From Aplectana chamaeleonis (taxonomy: Eukaryota; Nematoda; Chromadorea; Rhabditida; Cosmocercidae): a stretch of DNA of 64,000 nucleotides. Both the position numbers and the translations under genes were made by a program. How positions within the stretch are numbered: the first letter of the stretch is position 1; every line of letters begins with the position of its first letter. Shown here piece after piece: positions 14,011 through 27,400 of this stretch. The notes beneath the pieces are model-generated. The model was not told the origin of the DNA. It ran no database searches and was given only the letters and a program-made list of their open reading frames with translations. The stretch spans positions 1 through 64,000 of the forward strand of contig JAPDOI010000698.1 of NCBI GenBank assembly GCA_029168955.1, written 5' to 3'.

Positions 14011-14417
14011 GTATCCCCCCCCCCGCACCCCCCAACACCCTCCCCAACGTCCACCCGGTCGATACGTATGTTTAAAATGATGGAGTGAGGTTGAGAAAAT
14101 CACTCGATGTATCCAACTAGATATGACGATGATTACGTGGCCAACAGGATTGCACCTGTTCAGAGAAATAGTGAAGGAGAGTATGGTGAAGTAACGGAGG
14201 TAGCAGTAAGGTTAGCTTTCTAGTGATACGCAATGTTTTATCATCGGCCCGCCCACCCGTTGATTTTCTCATTCACGCATTGTATGGATATCGTCCGCGT
14301 CGGATACATCGAGTGATTTTTTCAACCTCACTCCATCATTTTAAACATACGTATCGACCTGGAGGGTGTGGGGGATGTTGGGGGTGCGGAGGGGTGTTGG
14401 GGGGTGCGGGGGGGATA
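14011..14417. repeat. inverted repeat with C-rich/G-rich ends
   Basis: The left arm, about 14,011-14,114, begins with a run of C and includes CGATACGTATGTTTAAAATG. It is the reverse complement of about 14,302-14,417. Arms are about 105-115 bp and the spacer about 187 bp. The spacer contains no recognisable gene. It could be a foldback element or an inversion of one minisatellite copy. Confidence 0.75.
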
Positions 14418-14520
14418 CACCGAGTGATTTTCTCAGCTTCACCTCACCATGTTGTTCAGACGTATCGACCGGGTGGGTGTTGGGGGGTGTTGGGGGGTGC
14501 GGGGGGGGGTACACCGAGTG
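14302..14520 (+). repeat. G-rich minisatellite, about 95-111 bp unit
   Basis: Direct copies start with TACA(T/C)CGAGTGATTTT at 14,305, 14,416 and 14,510. Each of the first two ends in a G-run block (GGGTGTTGGGGGGTG, then a long G tract) at 14,359-14,415 and 14,469-14,509. There are enough G3+ runs in a short space for G-quadruplex formation on the plus strand. Confidence 0.8.
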
Positions 14521-14624
14521 ATTTTTGCATCCCATTTCCAATCCATTCTGTGTGCATCGACCGGGCTGGAGACGTCGGCTCATCCAACAATGACCGGGGC
14601 CTGATTGTCAAGTTCTGCGCTTTC
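14521..14624. other. short unique linker into sat42 block B
   Basis: About 100 bp with no recognised feature. It contains CATCGACCGGG, an echo of the minisatellite, before sat42 units resume. Confidence 0.5.
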
Positions 14625-15019
14625 TCCGTCGAGTCTCACGCGTTTTCTACGGCGTCCGGCGCACTCTCACTGGATTCCCGCACACTTTCTACGACGTTCC
14701 GCGTACTCCCACTTGGGTCCCGCACACTCTACGGGGTCCTGCGCACTTCGACTTGGGTCACGCACACTGTCTACGGCGTCCGGCGCACTCCCACTTGGGT
14801 CCCGCACACTTTCTATGGCCTCCGGCGCACTCCCACTTGGGCCCCGCACACTCTCTACGGCGTCAAGCACACTTTCCTTGGCGTCCCGCACACTTTCTAC
14901 GGCGTCCGGCGCACTCTCACTCGTGTCCCGCCTCTCCCACTTGGGTCCCGCACACTTTCTACGGCACCCGGCGCACTCCCACTTCGGTCTCGCACATTTT
15001 ATGAGGCGCCCGGCATACT

Positions 15020-18000
15020 CCCACTTTGGTCCCGCACACTCTCTACGGGGTCCTGCGCACTTCCACTTGGGCCCAGCACACTCTCTACGGCGTCCTGCCC
15101 ACTCCCACTTGGGTGCCGCACACTTTCTATGGCCTCCTGCGCACTCCCACATGAATCCCCCACACTTCCTACGGCGTTCGGCGCTCTCCCACTTGGGTCC
15201 CGCACACTTTCTACGGCGTCCGGCGCACTCCCACTTCGGTCCCGCACACCTACGACGGCTTCCGGCGCACTCCCACCTAAATCCCGCACACTTCCTACGG
15301 CGTTCGGCGCACTCCCGCTTGGGTCCCGCACACTTCCTACGGCGTTTGGCGCACTCCCACTTGGGTCCCGCACACTTTCTACGGCGTCCGGCGCACTTCC
15401 ACTTGGGTTCCGCACACTCTCTACGGCGTCCTGCCCACTCCCACTTGGGTGCCGCACACTTGCTATGGCGCCCTGCGCACTCCTTCTCGGGTCCCGCCTC
15501 TTCCACTTGGGTCCCGTACACCTTTTACGGCATCCGGCGCACTCCCACTTGGGTCCCGCACACTCTATACGGGGTCCTGCGCACTTCCACTTGGGTCCCG
15601 CACACTTTCTAGGGCGTTCGGCGCACCCCCACTTGGGTTCCGCACACTTTCTACGGCGTCCGGCGCACTTCCACATGGGTTCCGCACACTCTCTACGGCG
15701 TCCTGCCCACTCCCACTTGGGTGCCGCACACTTTCTATGGCGCCCTGCGCAGTCTTTCTCGGGTCCCGCCTCTTCCACTTGGGTCCCGCACACCTTCTAC
15801 GGCGTCCGGCGCTCCCACTTGGGTCTCGCACACTTTATATGGCGTCCGGCGCACTTCCACTAGGGTGCCGCACACTTCCTACGGCGTCCGGCGCGCTCCC
15901 ACTTGGGTCCCGCACACTCTATACGGGGTCTTGCGCACTTCCACTAGGGTACCGCACACTTCCTACGGCGTTCGGCGCACTCCCGCTTGGGTCCCGCACA
16001 CTTCCTACGGCGTCCGGCGCACTCCCACTTGGGCCCAGCACACTCTCTACGGCGTCCTGCCCACTCCCACTTGGGTGCCGCACACTTTATACGGGGTCCT
16101 GCGCACTTCCACTAGGGTGCCGCACACTTCCTACGGCGGTCGGCGCACTCCCGCTTGGGTTCCGCACACTTCCTACGGCGTCCGGCGCACTCCTACTTGG
16201 GTCCCGCACACTTTCTACGGCGTCCGGCAAACTCCCACTTGGGTCCCGCACACTTTATACGGGGTCCTGCGCACTTCCACTAGGGTGCCGCACACTTCCT
16301 ACGGCGTTCGGCGCACTCCCACTTGGGTCCTACACACTTTCTACGGCGTCCGGCGCACTCCCACTTGATCTCGCACACTTCATACGGGGTCCTGCGCACT
16401 ACCACTTGGGTCCCGCACTTTTATACGGCGTCCGGCGCTCTCCCATTCGGGTTCCGCCTCTTCCACTTGGGTCCCGCACACTTTATACGGCGTCCGGCGC
16501 TCTCCCACTTGTGTCCGGCACACTTTCTACGGCGTCTGGCGCTCTCCCACTCGGGTCCCGCCTCTTCCACTTCGGTCCCGCACACCTTCTACGGCGTCGT
16601 GCACACTCCCACTTGGATCTAGCACACTTCCTACGGCGTTCGGCACACTCCCAATTGGGTTCCGCACACTTTCTACGGCGTCCGGCGCACTCCCACTTGA
16701 GCCCAGCACACTCTCTACGGCGTCCTGCCCACTCCCACTTGGGTGCCGCACACTTTATACGGGGTCCTGCGCACTTCCACTAGGGTGCCGCACACTTCCT
16801 ACGGCGGTCGGCGCACTCCCGCTTGGGTTCCGCACACTTCCTACGGCGTCCGGCGCACTCCTACTTGGGTCCCGCACACTTTCTACGGCGTCCGGCGCAC
16901 TCCCACTTGGGTCCCGCACACTTTATACGGGGTCCTGCGCACTTCCACTATGGGGGCCGCACACTTCCTACGGCATTCGGCGCACTCCCACTTGGGTCCT
17001 GCACACTTTCTACGGCGTCCGGCGCACTCCCACTTGGGTCCCGCACACTTTATACGGCGTCCGGCGCTCTCCCACTTGGGTCCGGCACACTTTCTACGGC
17101 GTCTGGCGCTCTCCCACTCGGGTCCCGCCTCTTCCACTTCGGTCCCGCACACCTTCTACGGCGTCGTGCACACTCCCACTTGGATCTAGCCCACTTCCTA
17201 CGGCGTTCGGCGCACTCCCACTTGGGTTCCGCACACTTTCTACTGCGTCCGGCGCACTCCCACTTGGGTCACGCACACTCTCTACGGCGTCCTGCGCACT
17301 CCCACTTGGGTGCCGCACACTTTCTATGGCGTCCTGCGCACGCCCACATGAATCCCGCACACTTCCTACGGCGTTCGGCGCACTCCGCGTGGGTCCCGCA
17401 CACATTCTATGGCGTCCGGCGCTCCCACTTGGGTCTCGCACACTTTATATGGCGTCCGGCGCACTTCCACTAGGGTGCCGCACACTTCCTACGGCGTCCG
17501 GCGCACTCCCACTTGGGTCCCGCACACTCTATACGGGGTCTTGCGCACTTCCACTAGGGTACCGCACACTTCCTACGGCGTTCGGCGCACTCCCGCTTGG
17601 GTCCCGCACACTTCCTACGGCGTCCGGCGCACTCCCACTTGGGCCCAGCACACTCTCTACTGCGTCCGGCGCACTCCCACTTGGGTCACGCACACTCTCT
17701 ACGGCGTCCTGCGCACTCCCACTTGGGTGCCGCACACTTTCTATGGCGTCCTGCGCACGCCCACATGAATCCCGCACACTTCCTACGGCGTTCGGCGCAC
17801 TCCCGCGTGGGTCCCGCACACATTCTATGGCGTCCGGCGCTCCCACTTGGGTCTCGCACACTTTATATGGCGTCCGGCGCACTTCCACTAGGGTGCCGCA
17901 CACTTCCTACGGCGTCCGGCGCACTCCCACTTGGGTCCCGCACACTCTATACGGGGTCTTGCGCACTTCCACTAGGGTACCGCACACTTCCTACGGCGTT

Positions 18001-19030
18001 CGGCGCACTCCCGCTTGGGTCCCGCACACTTCCTACGGCGTCCGGCGCACTCCCACTTGGGCCCAGCACACTCTCTACGGCGTCCTGCCCACTCCCACTT
18101 GGGTGCCGCACACTTTATACGGGGTCCTGCGCACTTCCACTAGGGTGCCGCACACTTCCTACGGCGGTCGGCGCACTCCCACTTTGGTCCCGCACACTCT
18201 CTACGGGGTCCTGCGCACTTCCACTTGGGTCCAGCACACTCTCTACGGCGTCCTGCCCACTCCCACTTGGGTGCCGCACACTTTCTATGGCCTCCTGCGC
18301 ACTCCCACATGAATCCCCCACACTTCCTACGGCGTTCGGCGCTCTCCCACTTGGGTCGCGCACACTTTCTACGGCGTCCGGCGCACTCCCACTTCGGTCC
18401 CGCACACCTACGACGGCTTCCGGCGCACTCCCACCTAAATCCCGCACACTTCCTACGGCGTTCGGCGCACTCCCGCTTGGGTCCCGCACACTTCCTACGG
18501 CGTTTGGCGCACTCCCACTTGGGTCCCGCACACTTTCTACGGCGTCCGGCGCACTTCCACTTGGGTTCCGCACACTCTCTACGGCGTCCTGCCCACTCCC
18601 ACTTGGGTGCCGCACACTTGCTATGGCGCCCTGCGCACTCCTTCTCGGGTCCTGCCTCTTCCACTTGGGTCCCGTACACCTTCTACGGCATCCGGCGCAC
18701 TCCCACTTGGGTCCCGCACACTCTATACGGGGTCCTGCGCACTTCCACTTGGGTCCCGCACACTTTCTAGGGCGTTCGGCGCACCCCCACTTGGGTCCCG
18801 CACACTTTCTACGGCGTCCGGCGCACTTCCACATGGGTTCCGCACACTCTCTACGGCGTCCTGCCCACTCCCACTTGGGTGCCGCACACTTTCTATGGCG
18901 CCCTGCGCAGTCTTTCTCGGGTCCCGCCTCTTCCACTTGGGTCCCGCACACCTTCTACGGCGTCCGGCGCTCCCACTTGGGTCTCGCACACTTTATATGG
19001 CGTCCGGCGCACTTCCACTAGGGTGCCGCA
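15020..19030 (+). repeat. duplicated sat42 segment, 3.16-kb offset
   Basis: A segment of about 0.85 kb at 15,020-15,860 (markers CACTTTGGTCCCGCAC, TATGGCCTCCTGCGC, ACCTACGACGGCTTCC, CTAGGGCGTTCGG) recurs at about 18,178-19,020 with an offset near 3,158 bp. It recurs again at about 23,450-24,290. The order of variant units is the same in all three copies. Confidence 0.8.
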
Positions 19031-22000
19031 CACTTCCTACGGCGTCCGGCGCACTCCCACTTGGGTCCCGCACACTCTATACGGGGTCTTGCGCACTTCC
19101 ACTAGGGTACCGCACACTTCCTACGGCGTTCGGCGCACTCCCGCTTGGGTCCCGCACACTTCCTACGGCGTCCGGCGCACTCCCACTTGGGCCCAGCACA
19201 CTCTCTACGGCGTCCTGCCCACTCCCACTTGGGTGCCGCACACTTTATACGGGGTCCTGCGCACTTCCACTAGGGTGCCGCACACTTCCTACGGCGGTCG
19301 GCGCACTCCCGCTTGGGTTCCGCACACTTCCTACGGCGTCCGGCGCACTCCTACTTGGGTCCCGCACACTTTCTACGGCGTCCGGCAAACTCCCACTTGG
19401 GTCCCGCACACTTTATACGGGGTCCTGCGCACTTCCACTAGGGTGCCGCACACTTCCTACGGCGTTCGGCGCACTCCCACTTGGGTCCTGCACACTTTCT
19501 ACGGCGTCCGGCGCACTCCCACTTGGATCTCGCACACTTTATACGGGGTCCTGCGCACTACCACTTGGGTCCCGCACTTTTTATACGGCGTCCGGCGCTC
19601 TCCCATTCGGGTTCCGCCTCTTCCACTTGGGTCCCGCACACTTTATACGGCGTCCGGCGCTCTCCCACTTGTGTCCGGCACACTTTCTACGGCGTCTGGC
19701 GCTCTCCCACTCGGGTCCCGCCTCTTCCACTTCGGTCCCGCACACCTTCTACGGCGTCGTGCACACTCCCACTTGGATCTAGCACACTTCCTACGGCGTT
19801 CGGCACACTCCCAATTGGGTTCCGCACACTTTCTACGGCGTCCGGCGCACTCCCACTTGAGCCCAGCACACTCTCTACGGCGTCCTGCCCACTCCCACTT
19901 GGGTGCCGCACACTTTATACGGGGTCCTGCGCACTTCCACTAGGGTGCCGCACACTTCCTACGGCGGTCGGCGCACTCCCGCTTGGGTTCCGCACACTTC
20001 CTACGGCGTCCGGCGCACTCCTACTTGGGTCCCGCACACTTTCTACGGCGTCCGGCGCACTCCCACTTGGGTCCCGCACACTTTATACGGGGTCCTGCGC
20101 ACTTCCACTAGGGTGCCGCACACTTCCTACGGCGTTCGGCGCACTCCCACTTGGGTCCTGCACACTTTCTACGGCGTCCGGCGCACTCCCACTTGGGTCC
20201 CGCACACTTTATACGGCGTCCGGCGCTCTCCCACTTGGGTCCGGCACACTTTCTACGGCGTCTGGCGCTCTCCCACTCGGGTCCCGCCTCTTCCACTTCG
20301 GTCCCGCACACCTTCTACGGCGTCGTGCACACTCCCACTTGGATCTAGCCCACTTCCTACGGCGTTCGGCGCACTCCCACTTGGGTTCCGCACACTTTCT
20401 ACTGCGTCCGGCGCACTCCCACTTGGGTCACGCACACTCTCTACGGCGTCCTGCGCACTCCCACTTGGGTGCCGCACACTTTCTATGGCGTCCTGCGCAC
20501 GCCCACATGAATCCCGCACACTTCCTACGGCGTTCGGCGCACTCCCGCGTGGGTCCCGCACACATTCTATGGCGTCCGGCTCACTCCCACTTGGGTCCCG
20601 CACACTCTCTACGGGGTCCTGAGCACTTCCACTATGGTCCCGCACACTTCCTACGGCGTTCGGCGCACTCCCGCTTGGGTCCCGCACACTTCCTACGGCG
20701 TTCAGCGCACTCCCACTTGGGTCCTGCACACTTTCTACGGCGTCCGGCGCACTCCCACTTCGGTCCCGCACACTTTCTACGGCGTCCGGCGCACTCCCAC
20801 TTGGGTCCCGCACACTTTATACGGCGTCCGGCGCTCTCCCACTCGGGTCCCGCCTCTTCCACTTGGGTCCCGAACACTTTATACGGCGTCCGGCGCTCTC
20901 CCACTTGGGTCCCGCACACTTTCTACGGCGTCTGGCGCTCTCCCACTCGGGTCCCGCCTCTTCCACTTCGGTCCCGCACACCTTCTACGGCGTCCCGCAC
21001 ACTCGCACTTGGATCTAGCGTTTTTCCAACGGCGTTCGGCACACTCCTACTTGGGTCCCGCACACTTTCTACGGCGTCCGGCGCACTCCCACTTGGGTCC
21101 CGCACACTTTATACGGGGTCCTGCGCACTTCCACTAGGGTGCCGCACACTTCCTACGGCGTTCGGCGCATTCCCGCTTGGGTCCCGCACACTTCCTACGG
21201 CGTCCGGCGCACTCCTACTTGGGTCCCGCACACTTTCTACGACGTCCGGCGCACTCCCACTTGGGTCCCGCACACTTTATACGGGGTCCTGCGCACTACC
21301 ACTTGGGTCCCGCACTTTTTATACGGCGTCCGGCGCTCTCCCATTCGGGTCCCGCCTCTTCCACTTGGGTCCCGCACACTTTATACGGCGTCCGGCGCTC
21401 TCCCACTTGGGTCCGGCACACTTTCTACGGCGTCTGGCGCTCTCCCACTCGGGTCCCGCCTCTTCCACTTCGGTCCCGCACACCTTCTACGGCGTCGTGC
21501 ACACTCCCACTTGGGCCCAGCACACTCTCTACGGCGTCCTGCCCACTCCCACTTGGGTCCCGCACACTTTATACGGGGTCCTGCCCACTTCCACTAGGGT
21601 GCCGCACACTTCCTACGGCGTCCGGCGCACTCCCACTTGGATCTCGCACACTTTATACGGGGTCCTGCGCACTACCACTTGGGTCCCGCACTTTTATACG
21701 GCGTCCGGCGCTCTCCCATTCGGGTCCCGCCTCTTCCACTTGGGTCCCGCACACTTTATACGGCGTCCGGCGCTCTCCCACTTGTGTCCGGCACACTTTC
21801 TACGGCGTCTGGCGCTCTCCCACTCGGGTCCCGCCTCTTCCACTTCGGTCCCGCACACCTTCTACGGCGTCGTGCACACTCCCACTTGGATCTAGCACAC
21901 TTCCTACGGCGTTCGGCACACTCCCAATTGGGTTCCGCACACTTTCTACGGCGTCCGGCGCACTCCCACCTGGGCCCAGCACACTCTCTACGGCGCCCTG

Positions 22001-25000
22001 CCCACTCCCACTTGGGTGCCGCACACTTTATACGGGGTCCTGCGCACTTCCACTAGGGTGCCGCACACTTCCTACGGCGGTCGGCGCACTCCCGCTTGGG
22101 TTCCGCACACTTCCTACGGCGTCCGGCGCACTCCTACTTGGGTCCCGCACACTTTCTACGGCGTTCGGCCCACCCCCCCCTGGGTCCCGCACCCTTTCTA
22201 CGGGGTCCTGCGCACTTCCCCCAGGCTGCCGCACACTTCCTACGGCGTTCGGCGCACTCCCACTTGGGTCCTGCACACTTTCTACGGCGTCCGGCGCACT
22301 CCCACTTGGGTCCCGCACACTTTATACGGCGTCCGGCGCTCTCCCACTTGGGTCCGGCACACTTTCTACGGCGTCTGGCGCTCTCCCACTCGGGTCCCGC
22401 CTCTTCCACTTCGGTCCCGCACACCTTCTACGGCGTCGTGCACACTCCCACTTGGATCTAGCCCACTTCCTACGGCGTTCGGCGCACTCCCACTTGGGTT
22501 CCGCACACTTTCTACTGCGTCCGGCGCACTCCCACTTGGGTCACGCACACTCTCTACGGCGTCCTGCGCACTCCCACTTGGGTGCCGCACACTTTCTATG
22601 GCGTCCTGCGCACGCCCACATGAATCCCGCACACTTCCTACGGCGTTCGGCGCACTCCCGCGTGGGTCCCGCACACATTCTATGGCGTCCGGCGCTCCCA
22701 CTTGGGTCTCGCACACTTTATATGGCGTCCGGCGCACTTCCACTAGGGTGCCGCACACTTCCTACGGCGTCCGGCGCACTCCCACTTGGGTCCCGCACAC
22801 TCTATACGGGGTCTTGCGCACTTCCACTAGGGTACCGCACACTTCCTACGGCGTTCGGCGCACTCCCGCTTGGGTCCCGCACACTTCCTACGGCGTCCGG
22901 CGCACTCCCACTTGGGCCCAGCACACTCTCTACTGCGTCCGGCGCACTCCCACTTGGGTCACGCACACTCTCTACGGCGTCCTGCGCACTCCCACTTGGG
23001 TGCCGCACACTTTCTATGGCGTCCTGCGCACGCCCACATGAATCCCGCACACTTCCTACGGCGTTCGGCGCACTCCCGCGTGGGTCTCGCACACATTCTA
23101 TGGCGTCCGGCGCTCCCACTTGGGTCTCGCCCACTTTATATGGCGTCCGGCGCACTTCCACTAGGGTGCCGCACACTTCCTACGGCGTCCGGCGCACTCC
23201 CACTTGGGTCCCGCACACTCTATACGGGGTCTTGCGCACTTCCACTAGGGTACCGCACACTTCCTACGGCGTTCGGCGCACTCCCGCTTGGGTCCCGCAC
23301 ACTTCCTACGGCGTCCGGCGCACTCCCACTTGGGCCCAGCACACTCTCTACGGCGTCCTGCCCACTCCCACTTGGGTGCCGCACACTTTATACGGGGTCC
23401 TGCGCACTTCCACTAGGGTGCCGCACACTTCCTACGGCGGTCGGCGCACTCCCACTTTGGTCCCGCACACTCTCTACGGGGTCCTGCGCACTTCCACTTG
23501 GGTCCAGCACACTCTATACGGCGTCCTGCCCACTCCCACTTGGGTGCCGCACACTTTCTATGGCCTCCTGCGCACTCCCACATGAATCCCCCACACTTCC
23601 TACGGCGTTCGGCGCTCTCCCACTTGGGTCGCGCACACTTTCTACGGCGTCCGGCGCACTCCCACTTCGGTCCCGCACACCTACGACGGCTTCCGGCGCA
23701 CTCCCACCTAAATCCCGCACACTTCCTACGGCGTTCGGCGCACTCCCGCTTGGGTCCCGCACACTTCCTACGGCGTTTGGCGCACTCCCACTTGGGTCCC
23801 GCACACTTTCTACGGCGTCCGGCGCACTTCCACTTGGGTTCCGCACACTCTCTACGGCGTCCTGCCCACTCCCACTTGGGTGCCGCACACTTGCTATGGC
23901 GCCCTGCGCACTCCTTCTCGGGTCCCGCCTCTTCCACTTGGGTCCCGTACACCTTCTACGGCATCCGGCGCACTCCCACTTGGGTCCCGCACACTCTATA
24001 CGGGGTCCTGCGCACTTCCACTTGGGTCCCGCACACTTTCTAGGGCGTTCGGCGCACCCCCACTTGGGTCCCGCACACTTTCTACGGCGTCCGGCGCACT
24101 TCCACATGGGTTCCGCACACTCTCTACGGCGTCCTGCCCACTCCCACTTGGGTGCCGCACACTTTCTATGGCGCCCTGCGCAGTCTTCCGGCGTCCCGCC
24201 TCTTCCACTTGGGTCCCGCACACATTCTACGGCGTCCGGCGCTCCCACTTGGGTCTCGCACACTTTATATGGCGTCCGGCGCACTTCCACTAGGGTGCCG
24301 CACACTTCCTACGGCGTCCGGCGCACTCCCACTTGGGTCCCGCACACTCTATACGGGGTCTTGCGCACTTCCACTGGTACCGCACACTTCCTACGGCGTT
24401 CGGCGCACTCCCGCTTGGGTCCCGCACACTTCCTACGGCGTCCGGCGCACTCCCACTTGGGCCCAGCACACTCTCTACGGCGTCCTGCCCACTCCCACTT
24501 GGGTGCCGCACACTTTATACGGGGTCCTGCGCACTTCCACCAGGTGCCGCACACTTCCTACGGCGGTCGGCGCACTCCCGCTTGGGTTCCGCACACTTCC
24601 TACGGCGTCCGGCGCACTCCTACTTGGGTCCCGCACACTTTCTACGGCGTCCGGCGCACTCCCACTTGGGTCCCGCACACTTTATACGGGGTCCTGCGCA
24701 CTTCCACCAGGGTGCCGCACACTTCCTACGGCGTTCGGCGCACTCCCACTTGGGTCCTGCACACTTTCTACGGCGTCCGGCGCACTCCCACTCTGGACCT
24801 CGCACACTTTATACGGGGTCCTGCGCACTACCACTTGGGTCCCGCACACTTATACGGCGTCCGGCGCTCTCCCATTCGGGTTCCGCCTCTTCCACTTGGG
24901 TCCCGCACACTTTATACGGCGTCCGGCGCTCTCCCACTTGTGTCCGGCACACTTTCTACGGCGTCTGGCGCTCTCCCACTCGGGTCCCGCCTCTTCCACT

Positions 25001-27400
25001 TCGGTCCCGCACACCTTCTACGGCGTCGTGCACACTCCCACTTGGATCCAGCACACTTCCTACGGCGTTCGGCACACTCCCAATTGGGTTCCGCACACTT
25101 TCTACGGCGTCCGGCGCACTCCCACTCTGGGCCCAGCACACTCTCTACGGCGTCCTGCCCACTCCCACTTGGGTGCCGCACACTTTATACGGGGTCCTGC
25201 GCACTTCCACTAGGGTGCCGCACACTTCCTACGGCGGTCGGCGCACTCCCGCTTGGGTTCCGCTCACTTCCTACGGCGTCCGGCGCACTCCTACTTGGGT
25301 CCCGCACACTTTCTACGGCGTTCCGCGCACTCCCACTTGGGTCCCGCACACTTTATACGGGGTCCTGCGCACTTCCACCAGGTGCCGCACACTTCCTACG
25401 GCGTTCGGCGCACTCCCACTTGGGTCCTGCACACTTTCTACGGCGTCCGGCGCACTCCCACTTGGGTCCCGCACACTTTATACGGCGTCCGGCGCTCTCC
25501 CACTTGGGTCCGGCACACTTTCTACGGCGTCTGGCGCTCTCCCACTCTCGGGTCCCGCCTCTTCCACTTCGGTCCCGCACACCTTCTACGGCGTCGTGCA
25601 CACTCCCACTTGGATCTAGCCCACTTCCTACGGCGTTCGGCGCACTCCCACTTGGGTTCCGCACACTTTCTACTGCGTCCGGCGCACTCCCACTTGGGTC
25701 ACGCACACTCTCTACGGCGTCCTGCGCACTCCCACTTGGGTGCCGCGCTCTTTCTATGGCGTCGTGCGCACGCCCCCATGACTCCCGCGCACTTCCTACG
25801 GCGTTCGGCGCACTCCCGCGTGGGTCCCGCACACATTCTATGGCGTCCGGCTCACTCCCACTTGGGTCCCGCACACTCTCTACGGGGTCCTGAGCACTTC
25901 CACTATGGTCCCGCACACTTCCTACGGCGTTCGGCGGACTCCCGCTTGGGTCCCGCACACTTCCTACGGCGTTCAGCGCACTCCCACTTGGGTCCTGCAC
26001 ACTTCCTACGGCGGTCGGCGCACTCCCACTTCGGTCCCGCACACTTTCTACGGCGTCCGGCGCACTCCCACTTGGGTCCCGCACACTTTATACGGCGTCC
26101 GGCGCTCTCCCACTCGGGTCCCGCCTCTTCCACTTGGGTCCCGAACACTTTATACGGCGTCCGGCGCTCTCCCACTTGGGTCCCGCACACTTTCTACGGC
26201 GTCTGGCGCTCTCCCACTCGGGTCCCGCCTCTTCCACTTCGGTCCCGCACACCTTCTACGGCGTCCCGCACACTCGCACTTGGATCTCGCGTTTTTCCAA
26301 CGGCGTTCGGCACACTCCTACTTGGGTCCCGCACACTTTCTACGGCGTCCGGCGCACTCCCACTTGGGTCCCGCACACTTTATACGGGGTCCTGCGCACT
26401 TCCACTAGGGTGCCGCACACTTCCTACGGCGTTCGGCGCATTCCCGCTTGGGTCCCGCACACTTCCTACGGCGTCCGGCGCACTCCTACTTGGGTCCCGC
26501 ACACTTTCTACGACGTCCGGCGCACTCCCACTTGGGTCCCGCACACTTTATACGGGGTCCTGCGCACTACCACTTGGGTCCCGCACTTTATACGGCGTCC
26601 GGCGCTCTCCCATTCGGGTCCCGCCTCTTCCACTTGGGTCCCGCACACTTTATACGGCGTCCGGCGCTCTCCCACTTGGGTCCGGCACACTTTCTACGGC
26701 GTCTGGCGCTCTCCCACTCGGGTCCCGCCTCTTCCACTTCGGTCCCGCACACCTTCTACGGCGTCGTGCACACTCCCACTTGGGCCCAGCACACTCTCTA
26801 CGGCGTCCTGCCCACTCCCACTTGGGTCCCGCACACTTTATACGGGGTCCTGCCCACTTCCACTAGGGTGCCGCACACTTCCTACGGCGTCCGGCGCACT
26901 CCCACTTGGATCTCGCACACTTTATACGGGGTCCTGCGCACTACCACTTGGGTCCCGCACTTTTTATACGGCGTCCGGCGCTCTCCCATTCGGGTCCCGC
27001 CTCTTCCACTTGGGTCCCGCACACTTTATACGGCGTCCGGCGCTCTCCCACTTGTGTCCGGCACACTTTCTACGGCGTCTGGCGCTCTCCCACTCGGGTC
27101 CCGCCTCTTCCACTTCGGTCCCGCACACCTTCTACGGCGTCGTGCACACTCCCACTTGGATCTAGCACACTTCCTACGGCGTTCGGCACACTCCCAGTGG
27201 GTTCCGCACACTTTCTACGGCGTCCGGCGCACTCCCACTTGGGCCCAGCACACTCTCTACGGCGTCCTGCCCACTCCCACTTGGGTGCCGCACACTTTAT
27301 ACGGGGTCCTGCGCACTTCCACTAGGGTGCCGCACACTTCCTACGGCGGTCGGCGCACTCCCGCTTGGGTTCCGCACACTTCCTACGGCGTCCGGCGCAC
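16300..27400 (+). repeat. 5.27-kb tandem duplication within sat42
   Basis: Matching diagnostic units lie a constant 5,271-5,273 bp apart: GCTCCCACTTGGGTCTCGC at 17,421, 17,839 and 18,969 versus 22,694, 23,112 and 24,241, and CACTATGGTCCCGC at about 20,631 versus 25,902. The flanks extend the match from about 16.3 kb to about 22 kb in copy 1 and from about 21.6 kb to about 27.3 kb in copy 2. Differences are sparse by eye, which implies a recent event or homogenisation. Confidence 0.85.

Noticed and set aside
22870..25893. 1007-codon plus-strand ORF encoding a His/Pro/Arg/Leu-rich repeat protein
   Set aside because: It lies wholly in sat42. The 14-residue repeat is simply the 42-bp unit translated, other frames on both strands are equally open, and internal half units switch the frame. 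No start context or domain was seen.
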